From assembly GCF_003987355.1 (NCBI RefSeq), contig NZ_PIPR01000001.1, positions 1,860,001-1,924,000 on the forward strand: DNA of 64,000 nt, written 5' to 3'. The DNA comes from Pseudidiomarina aestuarii (GTDB taxonomy: Bacteria > Pseudomonadota > Gammaproteobacteria > Enterobacterales > Alteromonadaceae). Position 1 is the first letter of the stretch; each line of letters starts with the position of its first letter. Positions 47,846 to 55,484 of the stretch are shown in pieces. A program made the translations under genes and the position numbers. Below the pieces are notes generated by a model, which worked only from the letters and a program-made list of their open reading frames with translations, ran no database searches and was not told where the DNA came from.

Positions 47846-49075
47846 ATGCAAATCAACCTCGAACGACTCCAGCAAAACCTCCACGACCTCAATGAAATAG
47901 GCTACAACCCGGAAGATCGAGGGTTCTATCGCATCGGCTTTTCCGATGCAGACATGCAGGGTCGTCAGTGGCTTATGGAGCGTGCGCGTAGTCTTGAGCT
48001 CGATACTTACATGGATGGCGCAGGCAACGTCTTCTTCGGCACGGGTGCGCGTGACCAACCAATGATTTTAATGGGTTCTCACATTGATACTGTGCCGGCG
48101 GGCGGCTATTTCGATGGCTCGTTAGGCGCGATGGCTGCATTGGAAGTCATCGAAACCATGCGTGAGCACTATCCGCAGCTCGATACCCCCATCTGGGGAG
48201 TAGCTACCGCCGAGGAAGAAGGTCGGTTCGGTGGAATGTTAGGTGCGCAAGCGATGAGCGGCAAGCTGACCCCTGATTGGTTGCAAGAGGCGCATGACGC
48301 AGACGGCGTATATTTAAAAGACGCAATGGCAGCGCAAGGACTCGACGTGATGAAGGCGCTCGAAGCTGCAATTCCGCCGGAACGGCTCAAGGCGTTTGTG
48401 GAGCTACATATCGAACAAGGCCCCGTTCTCTTTCAAAAAGACTTACAAATTGGCGTGGTTGAGGGGATTTCCGGAGTCTTTAAATGGATTGTTCATTTAA
48501 AAGGCAAAGCGGATCATGCGGGAACTGCACCGATGGATATGCGCAGTGACGCGTTCATGGGTTTGGCTGATTTTGCTCATGAAATCGAGCGAATTATCGC
48601 TGAAAATGGCACCGACAAGTCGCGTATTACTGTAGGCAAAGTTGAGTTAAAGCCAGGGCATCCGCACACAGTGCCGGGTGAAGCTATTTTTACGATAGTC
48701 GGTCGTGATATGGACAACGACATCATGACTGATCTTGCGAATGCGTGTCGACGCGCGTTATCGGCAATCGCTCGAAAACATCGACTGATGTTTGAATATG
48801 AGCAAGTGAGCTGGTTAGCACCCAAACCTTGTTCTTCGCGCCTGGTTGACTTAATTGAACAGCAAACCCAACATCGTGGTTACAGCTATTTACGCATGCC
48901 CAGTGGTGCCGGTCATGACACGCAGTTTATGTCTGAGGTGACGGATGCCGGGCTCATTTTTATCCCCTCCATTAATGGCGTCAGTCACGCCCCTGATGAA
49001 TGGTCACATTGGCGTGATGTCGAGGCCGGAGCAAATATTCTCCTCGACACTGTGCAGGCTATTAGTAAAGCCTAG
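47846..49075 (+). CDS. M20-family amidohydrolase (N-carbamoyl-L-amino acid hydrolase / allantoate amidohydrolase type)
   Basis: A 409-residue metal-dependent hydrolase of the hydantoinase/carbamoylase family. Metal ligands are visible in ILMGSHIDTVPAGGYFDGSLGAMAALE, AEEEGRFGGMLGAQAM and FVELHIEQGPVL; DHAGTAPMDMRSDA is the dimerisation-domain motif and SGAGHDTQFM the last histidine region. Whether it acts on allantoate, ureidoglycolate or carbamoyl amino acids cannot be told. The ATG at 47846 follows CAAGGAAAC. It stands alone, behind the terminator at 47769-47798. Confidence 0.87.
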   Translation: MQINLERLQQNLHDLNEIGYNPEDRGFYRIGFSDADMQGRQWLMERARSLELDTYMDGAGNVFFGTGARDQPMILMGSHIDTVPAGGYFDGSLGAMAALEVIETMREHYPQLDTPIWGVATAEEEGRFGGMLGAQAMSGKLTPDWLQEAHDADGVYLKDAMAAQGLDVMKALEAAIPPERLKAFVELHIEQGPVLFQKDLQIGVVEGISGVFKWIVHLKGKADHAGTAPMDMRSDAFMGLADFAHEIERIIAENGTDKSRITVGKVELKPGHPHTVPGEAIFTIVGRDMDNDIMTDLANACRRALSAIARKHRLMFEYEQVSWLAPKPCSSRLVDLIEQQTQHRGYSYLRMPSGAGHDTQFMSEVTDAGLIFIPSINGVSHAPDEWSHWRDVEAGANILLDTVQAISKA

Positions 49076-49100
49076 TAATTATTTGAGAGGAAGTAATGGG

Positions 49101-49727
49101 TTACGACTTAAGTAGTTTATGTTTAGCAGCAAAGTGAATCAGTTCGGCGGTATTGTTTACACCGACTTTCTTTAGGACTTTACCACGGTGATTTTCGGCA
49201 GTTTTAGTCGACATGGCTAGCAACTCAGCAATATCTCGAGTCGAGCGCCCCTCAATCATAAGATGAAACACCTCTCGCTCCCGTCGTGTTAGTCCATTGA
49301 TGACGGTAGCCCCAGAGTGACTTAAGTTTGAAGCGCTATGACTGCTTTTAGGAAAGACTTTTTTACCTGCTGCTACGAGCTTAATATCCTTTATAAGTTC
49401 AGATGTAGGTGCATCTTTGAGCACATATCCATAGGCGCCAGCTTGTTGCATCGCGTCAACATACTCTTGTTCACTATGCATACTGAGAGCAATAATTTTT
49501 GTATCTGGGCGTTGTTGCAATATTTTATCGAGCGCTACGAAACCATTCATCACCGGCATAGAAATATCAAGGAGAACAACATCAGCAGCGGTTCTTAAAA
49601 CTGCTAAGCTCAGTTCGACTCCATTGGAGCATTCGGCGAGTACTTTGAACTCTCCACTGTGTTCGAGCGCACTTGCGATAGCTTGCCGTACCATCGTGTG
49701 ATCATCGGCAATGATGATGCGAATCAT
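49101..49727 (-). CDS. NarL/LuxR-family response regulator
   Basis: A 208-residue response regulator: receiver domain with ADDH and phosphoacceptor Asp54 (VVLLDISMPVMNG), then a LuxR-type HTH (LTRREREVFHLMIEGRSTRDIAELLAMSTKTAENHRGKVLKKVGVNNTAELIHFA). It overlaps the histidine kinase gene by four bases (ATGA) and is therefore its partner. It is the last gene of the signalling operon, and would convert the upstream kinases' input into transcription. Its targets are unknown. Confidence 0.93.
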   Translation of the reverse strand: MIRIIIADDHTMVRQAIASALEHSGEFKVLAECSNGVELSLAVLRTAADVVLLDISMPVMNGFVALDKILQQRPDTKIIALSMHSEQEYVDAMQQAGAYGYVLKDAPTSELIKDIKLVAAGKKVFPKSSHSASNLSHSGATVINGLTRREREVFHLMIEGRSTRDIAELLAMSTKTAENHRGKVLKKVGVNNTAELIHFAAKHKLLKS

Positions 49728-50461
49728 ACTGAGTGTCCTTCGCCAGGTATGCGAATATAGTACTCAGTCCCTTGTTCTGGGGCAGAACGCATATCTAACT
49801 CTGCACCAAATGCTCGGCATCGATCTGCCAAGCTATGCAATCCGAGACCTGAGTGTGATGAAACCTCAAACCCGATACCGTCATCAGCAACAACCACTTG
49901 AATGCCCCCTGCTTGCCGTTGAATGATCACCTGCATAGTTTTTGCGTGGGCATGTTTGACTGTATTAACACAGATTTCTTGTAGTAGTCGAAACACGAAT
50001 AATTCAAGATCTTTGGATAACCGCTCTGGTAACTCAACATTAACTTGATAAGTGATTCCTGCTGGCTCGAGTAATTGTCGAGCCAACCAAGAAACTGCAG
50101 CACTCAATCCCAAATCACTGAGAATGGTAGGGTGAAGCATGCGCGCGATATCGCGCGCGGAATCGACGGCAAGTGTTGCGGTTTCAATGAGCGATTCACG
50201 AAGAGGCTCGTTGGAGTTTAGGTGCTGTAATTGAGTTTTTAGGCTCGTTAAAACTTGGCCTAAACCATCATGAAGTTCTCTTGATAATTGAGCACGCTCA
50301 TGTTCTTGCTGTAACCATAAGCGCTGAGCTATTTGATTTAATTGTTCCTCTTCACCAATCAATTGTTTGCGTAAGTCTGCCTGCTGCTGTCGAAGCTCGG
50401 TAAGCAGAGAAAGGAGTTCATTGTTGTCTGAGGAAATTTTGATATTGTTGTTGTTGTCCAT
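49724..50461 (-). CDS. Sensorless cytosolic histidine kinase (HisKA_3 type)
   Basis: A 245-residue NarX/DesK-like kinase. After a coiled coil (residues ~12-55) come the phosphoacceptor His64 in QLSRELHDGLGQVLTSLK and a HATPase domain with ADDGIGF and GLGLHSLADR. There is no transmembrane helix and no input domain, so the signal must come from another protein, most likely through the coiled coil. Its 5' end overlaps the Ser/Thr kinase gene by 44 bp, which suggests the two proteins act together. Confidence 0.92.
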   Translation of the reverse strand: MDNNNNIKISSDNNELLSLLTELRQQQADLRKQLIGEEEQLNQIAQRLWLQQEHERAQLSRELHDGLGQVLTSLKTQLQHLNSNEPLRESLIETATLAVDSARDIARMLHPTILSDLGLSAAVSWLARQLLEPAGITYQVNVELPERLSKDLELFVFRLLQEICVNTVKHAHAKTMQVIIQRQAGGIQVVVADDGIGFEVSSHSGLGLHSLADRCRAFGAELDMRSAPEQGTEYYIRIPGEGHSV

Positions 50462-53400
50462 CGGTCATTTGCTCAAAAAGTCGCTGTTGAGCCTCCATGG
50501 CCGCGGTTTCTAAAATAGCACGTTCCGAGTGTGTTGAGATGCGCTGATAATATTCAGCATTTCGCCAGTATAGAGGATAGCGCTTTAAAAGCATAAGAAG
50601 TTCAGCGAGCGCTGTATCATCTTGATGAATGAGCGCAATTAAGTAATCCATGCGAGTCGCGTACATCGTTGGCGAGACGAAATCAGCTAGAAAATCCCAG
50701 GCAGGATGAGTGGTTGGAATGCCAATACGAGAGATTATATCAGCAGCAATTCGAGCTTTTAGTACTTGACTGTAAGGACCGTCAAGCAGCCTTGTCAAAA
50801 CGTCCTCTAATGGACCTTTTTCTTGAGTGTTTTCGATGTGATTTAATCGCGCTTGCAGCCATTGCTGGGCAATCCGTTGTTCATGGTTTAGTTGTTTACT
50901 AAGTTGCATCAGTTCTGCAACAAAGGGCTCAGCCGATTCTTTGTCAGCTAAGTCGATACTCATTTCTGCAGCCCACAACAGCGCCTCTACGAGTCCTCGT
51001 GAGTCATCAATTTGACGAGCGCTCGCAATCGCATCATCAATGTGTTGGCGTGCGACCTTGAGTTGACTTTGAGCAAACTGCAGTCTGCTTAAAAGCAAGT
51101 AGGTGGCAATCTCTGCTTCAGGTGTGCGTTCTTTATTTTGCAGAATGTCTACAAGTATTTGTTCAGCTTGTCGATATTGCCCGCGCAATAATAATAGTTG
51201 CGTATAGCTCAATTGAGTACTGTGCAGTGTAGCTAAATCTTTGACTTCATTGAAAACTTGAATTGCTTGGCGCCAATACACCTCAGCTAAGCTAAAGTCT
51301 CCTAAGAGAAAGTGCATAAAAGCAACATTATTGACGCTTTGCGCTTGTAAATAATCATCGCTCTCCTGCAATCGTATATCTAAAGATGTTTTGTAGTGTT
51401 TGAGCGCTGCGACATAAAGCCCCTGTTCTTCGAGTAATAAGCCTCGCTCATTCTCAATGTGTGCTATTGCCAGCTTGTCGTTCAATTGTTCAAGAACAGT
51501 TCGGGCTTCGCGAAGTAGATCATCAGCCTCTTGGTAATTTGCCTCTATAGCCCGAACTGTTGCTAAGTTTGCCAGCGTAGTGGCTCTATCTCGGGGGTGC
51601 GTAGTGGCATCGCGGAATTCGAGAGATTCTGTAAAGTAGCGACCAGCAGTAGAGAATTCGGACATGCGTAGGTGAGCAACGCCAAATGCATTTAGAACGA
51701 GACCTTGGCCATAATCATCCTGTAGTTGTCGAAATCGAACGAGTGATTGGGTGAGCTCATTTTCAATGGCCGATTTCGTTTCACTCTGGATAATCTTAAT
51801 TCTAGCAAGTTCAAACCACCAATAAGGTTGGTTCGCATCGACCTCAAGTGCTTGTTGATAGAGGTTTTTAGCTTGCGTTAAATCGTTCATTAAAAATGCT
51901 AGGTTGGCACGCTCGGCAAGTAGGTCAGGACGAGGTTCTGTGCGTTCAAGTAATGCATCAAGACGTGCTGCTGCAGTTTCGTAGTCATCGTTTAATTGCG
52001 CTAATAAAGCTTGTCCGCGGAGTAACCAGAGATTATTTATTGTTGGGCTTTCAATCAGCCGACTCAATGCATCCGAAGCAATTGTAGAAGCATCGAAATC
52101 AAGAGCTATTTGCGCAACGTAATACCAAACTTCAGGCTGAGTCTTACTACTGGTTTGCAATGCAAGGAGTTGTTCCTCGATAGCTTTTTCGGAATCTTCT
52201 CGGAATGCCTTTTGTAATTCTTGTAAATCAAAACTTGCAGCACTGTTGAGTGGAGCTGATATGGGGTCGTCTTGCAAAACCTCTGTAATGTTTTGCAACA
52301 CCGGCTCAATAATATCGCTTAATCGATATTCCGCGAGAGAATAAGTCTGCGTAAACCAATCGCGTTCTCCCGGCATACCTCGTAATGAAATGCGAATAAC
52401 ATTGTCTTGCTCGAGCTTGTACCTTTCAATAATCAGCAAAAACTCTGACTCTAGTAATTGCGTAATACGAGCACGATCGGAGGTATCGCTCAGCGGCGAG
52501 AGACCAAGATTTTCCTCAACAAGACGGACTTGCTGTGGGTCAATTGAATAAACACTACTGTGAGATTGTAAACCAAGATGAATCAAACGAGCGAAGTCGA
52601 CCATTGATGGTTGCTGATAATCGGTGATAATAGTGATGGTTTTTAGTTGATCAGTCTGAGTACTCTCTGAAATAGTCAAGTCACTGTCGGTTTCATTCAG
52701 CCATATACCACCGATTAAACACGCAACAAGCACCGCAACTCCGACTAAAACTCGTCCCTGTGGATTGTGCGAGATTGAAGTATCTAGTTCTTTTCGTACT
52801 TGAGCGAGAGGAGGGCGCTGCGCAGGATCGATGGCTTGAAGTGCGACGCTAAGTGAACTCATTTTACGTCGCCAGCTGCGATCCGAATGAGTCATTGTTG
52901 AACATATGGCTTCGATCACTTTACCGAGACTGTATAGATCGCTCGCTGCCGAAATTTGTCTGTGCTTCCGAACTTCGGGAGCAATCCAAGTTATTGAGCC
53001 TTGCTCTTGATGAGGAGCGGTCAAATATTTACTAATACCGAAATCAAGAAGTACTAAGCGTCCACTCGTATCTATTAAGATATTATCTAACTTGATATCG
53101 CCGTGGATAATATCATTGTCATGACAGGTTTTTAATGCGTCCACAAGTTGTGTTATCCACTGCGCGGCATCATTTTGGTCGGGCTTATTACTTAGTGCGG
53201 TCTGCAAAGGTGTGCCGTTGACAAAGGCCATGGTATAAAATACTAAATGGGCCGTTTGATAAAATTCATAAACATTCACAATGTGGTTATGGTTTAACTG
53301 ACGGGCCATCAATACTTCGTTACGCAAGTTCTCAATTGCGTTTGATGATAAGACGTTGGCTTGAGGGATGAGTTTAATTGCAACGGTAATATCGAGTATT

Positions 53401-53531
53401 CGGTCATGAGCTTTGTAAACTCTCGCTTGACCTCCTTCACCGAGGAGAGCAAGCAACTCAAAGCGATCGACAAGTACTTGGCCTACACCCGATTGTTCAG
53501 CGCTCGTGAGTTGCTGAGTTTTCTCGGACAT
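50418..53531 (-). CDS. Ser/Thr protein kinase with transmembrane helix and TPR domain
   Basis: A 1037-residue Hanks-type kinase. Residues 22-250 carry the glycine loop LGEGGQARVYKA, Lys53 in VAIKLI, the catalytic loop HGDIKLDN (Asp145, Asn150), DFG (163-165) and APE (185-187). The loop is HGD, not HRD, so it is a non-RD kinase. A transmembrane helix follows (260-278), then a long region with about a dozen TPR-like repeats (~470-900; ALKHYKTSLDIRLQESDDYLQAQSVNNVAFMHFLLGDFSLAEVYWRQA). The TPR part would lie outside the membrane if the kinase is cytosolic. It is followed by a histidine kinase and response regulator. Confidence 0.92.
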   Translation of the reverse strand: MSEKTQQLTSAEQSGVGQVLVDRFELLALLGEGGQARVYKAHDRILDITVAIKLIPQANVLSSNAIENLRNEVLMARQLNHNHIVNVYEFYQTAHLVFYTMAFVNGTPLQTALSNKPDQNDAAQWITQLVDALKTCHDNDIIHGDIKLDNILIDTSGRLVLLDFGISKYLTAPHQEQGSITWIAPEVRKHRQISAASDLYSLGKVIEAICSTMTHSDRSWRRKMSSLSVALQAIDPAQRPPLAQVRKELDTSISHNPQGRVLVGVAVLVACLIGGIWLNETDSDLTISESTQTDQLKTITIITDYQQPSMVDFARLIHLGLQSHSSVYSIDPQQVRLVEENLGLSPLSDTSDRARITQLLESEFLLIIERYKLEQDNVIRISLRGMPGERDWFTQTYSLAEYRLSDIIEPVLQNITEVLQDDPISAPLNSAASFDLQELQKAFREDSEKAIEEQLLALQTSSKTQPEVWYYVAQIALDFDASTIASDALSRLIESPTINNLWLLRGQALLAQLNDDYETAAARLDALLERTEPRPDLLAERANLAFLMNDLTQAKNLYQQALEVDANQPYWWFELARIKIIQSETKSAIENELTQSLVRFRQLQDDYGQGLVLNAFGVAHLRMSEFSTAGRYFTESLEFRDATTHPRDRATTLANLATVRAIEANYQEADDLLREARTVLEQLNDKLAIAHIENERGLLLEEQGLYVAALKHYKTSLDIRLQESDDYLQAQSVNNVAFMHFLLGDFSLAEVYWRQAIQVFNEVKDLATLHSTQLSYTQLLLLRGQYRQAEQILVDILQNKERTPEAEIATYLLLSRLQFAQSQLKVARQHIDDAIASARQIDDSRGLVEALLWAAEMSIDLADKESAEPFVAELMQLSKQLNHEQRIAQQWLQARLNHIENTQEKGPLEDVLTRLLDGPYSQVLKARIAADIISRIGIPTTHPAWDFLADFVSPTMYATRMDYLIALIHQDDTALAELLMLLKRYPLYWRNAEYYQRISTHSERAILETAAMEAQQRLFEQMTDGQQQQYQNFLRQQ

Positions 53532-53632
53532 ATGCGAATCTCCACGGTACTTGCTGGCGGCAATGGCAGTCTGGGACTTTCAACATAACATAGTTCATAG
53601 TGATGCGGCAGTAATTCTCTTCGAAAGTCTAG

Positions 53633-54487
53633 TTATCCGGCCAGCAGCTGTTGGAGGCGTTCTTCCACCCATTGAAGTTGCAGGTCAATTTGTGCAAAAG
53701 CTAGTTGCGAACTAAGTTGCTGCGCAAATAAGCTGAGAACCGATACATCATGGTCGGTAAAGTAGTGGTGCTGGTGCACATTATCGGCGTAGAAAACGCC
53801 AATAATGCAGTTCGAATACGATATAGGAACCGCTATTGCGGCTTTAATAGAGTGCTCAATAACGCTCCTTTGATCACGTAAGTGTTGGTGTGTTTGAGCA
53901 TTATTGACCGCGACTACGGATCTTGAATTGATCGCTTGCTTGATGAGTGTTTTACTCCCAGAGAAGTGTCCCGGCTCCAACCAATCTGGAAAACCAATGC
54001 ATTGATCAATTCGTGACTTGTCGTTGAGTAAAATCAGTGCAGCTCGTTCACTATGTAAGATATTTTGAGCTCCTTGCTGGGCTTGCGTCAGAAGTCTTTT
54101 CAGGTCGTGCGACTGAATACAATCTTGACGAATAGTTCGCAGTTGTCTGTGTTGCCAAGCGCGGTGCTGCAAGTCGGTTGTCAGCTGTTTATGTGTTAAT
54201 GGCTGCAGTTCAAGTGAGACGGAGCCGATTTTAATCACCGAACGCTCGTGAATGATTTGCTCGGATATTTTACGCTCATCGAAAAAGCAGCCATTAGTGC
54301 TATTCAAATCAGTTATCAACCAATCGCCATCGTGATAACGAACATGTGCATGTCGACGTGAGACACTGCGATCATCAACAACGATATCGCAGTGTTTATC
54401 GCGACCGATAAGATACAAACGCTGCTCAAAGAGAGAACGCTGATCTGCAAATCGGTCCTGATATAAGATTCGACACGTTAATGGCAT
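53633..54487 (-). CDS. FHA-GAF protein
   Basis: A 284-residue protein. Residues ~22-95 form an FHA phosphothreonine-binding domain (LIGRDKHCDIVVDDRSVSRRHAHVRYHDGDWLITDLNSTNG, with GR, SRRH and NSTNG motifs). Residues ~120-275 form a GAF domain (SERAALILLND, AAIAVPISYSNCIIGVFYADN). It lies three bases after the secreted-protein gene and about 100 bp before the Ser/Thr kinase, so the FHA domain probably reads that kinase's output. Confidence 0.9.
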   Translation of the reverse strand: MPLTCRILYQDRFADQRSLFEQRLYLIGRDKHCDIVVDDRSVSRRHAHVRYHDGDWLITDLNSTNGCFFDERKISEQIIHERSVIKIGSVSLELQPLTHKQLTTDLQHRAWQHRQLRTIRQDCIQSHDLKRLLTQAQQGAQNILHSERAALILLNDKSRIDQCIGFPDWLEPGHFSGSKTLIKQAINSRSVVAVNNAQTHQHLRDQRSVIEHSIKAAIAVPISYSNCIIGVFYADNVHQHHYFTDHDVSVLSLFAQQLSSQLAFAQIDLQLQWVEERLQQLLAG

Positions 54488-54490
54488 AAC

Positions 54491-55336
54491 TCAGGGTAGC
54501 GTCCGTAAGCTAAAACGTAGCGTTCTGGTCATACTCAAAAGTCTACCGCGGACATTAATGATGTCAGCTGATGAGCGCCAAACATCGGGATACAAAGTTC
54601 CATTGTCGGCCTCGAGCACATCAATGAGCGCGGTGACCTCCTGTAGCGCAACATTCGTGTTACCCTGCGCAACAGCAGAACTGATGGCGCTCACGGCTGA
54701 ACTCAATTGTCCTGCCACTTGGACATCGAGTAAGCCCGCAACGTTCTGGCTGAAACTATCTAAACGATTCACTTTCTCATTGATAACTGTCGCCGCGGAA
54801 CGCAGGTCAGCGAGGATAATAAAATCGGAAAACTGCCCACCTGTACCACGAACGCGGTAGCTACCTGAACCAGTCATCGTGGTAATATCTTCGAACACTT
54901 CAGTTCCATGGGAGTGGAACAAACGTAATGGTGTTCCCTCTGTGTAATGCAGCGTTTTCGTGTACAGTTCAATGTTTGCGGTGCCACTAAATGCAAATCC
55001 TTTGTTAGGGTCGGGTTCAACCGAAATCAACACTGGGAAAGTGCCCGGCAACGTAGTTAATAAACTGTCAGGTAGACGGCTGAGTAAACTGGGATCGTTT
55101 AAACTCAGAAGCTCTGCTGTGATCTGAAAGTTATCTGGTGTTAAGCCGATAGCATTATCAAATTTGATTGAAAAATCTAAAGAGACCGTTGATGACAATT
55201 CAATATCAGCGCGTACCTGATTTGCTGCTTGATTAAATGTTAATTCAACATTCGCCAAAGCATTTGCTGAAAAAAGCAGCGGCAATGCGATTAGAGGCAA
55301 ACGGACTTTCAAAAGAATTTGTCTTATAAACGACAT
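54491..55336 (-). CDS. Unrecognised secreted protein
   Basis: A 281-residue protein with a signal peptide (cleavage near ALA-NVELTF), a beta-rich half (VSLDFSIKFDNAIGLTPDNFQITAELLSL) and a helical C-terminal half (LDSFSQNVAGLLDVQVAGQLSSAVSAISSAVAQGNTNVALQEVTALIDVLE). I do not recognise a family. Position directly before the FHA gene (three-base gap), at the head of the kinase operon, makes it a candidate extracellular partner or sensor ligand for the TPR kinase; that is inference. Confidence 0.7.
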   Translation of the reverse strand: MSFIRQILLKVRLPLIALPLLFSANALANVELTFNQAANQVRADIELSSTVSLDFSIKFDNAIGLTPDNFQITAELLSLNDPSLLSRLPDSLLTTLPGTFPVLISVEPDPNKGFAFSGTANIELYTKTLHYTEGTPLRLFHSHGTEVFEDITTMTGSGSYRVRGTGGQFSDFIILADLRSAATVINEKVNRLDSFSQNVAGLLDVQVAGQLSSAVSAISSAVAQGNTNVALQEVTALIDVLEADNGTLYPDVWRSSADIINVRGRLLSMTRTLRFSLRTLP

Positions 55337-55441
55337 AATGACACCTCAATTCAGTTATTCTGCAAAGTTACGTTTGTAATATTTTGAAACAATTTAGCGT
55401 TACTTGGTGAAAAAGTCACCTATTCATGTTCAATAAAACAG

Positions 55442-55468
55442 AAAAAAGAGGCTCCAGATTGGAGCCTC
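55442..55468 (-). terminator. Terminator after the subtilase gene
   Basis: GAGGCTCC (55448-55455) pairs perfectly with GGAGCCTC (55461-55468); on the minus strand it runs into six T (complement of 55442-55447). It lies just after the subtilase stop, so the protease is mostly transcribed separately from the kinase operon that follows. Confidence 0.9.
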
Positions 55469-55484
55469 AAAGGGACTTACAACC

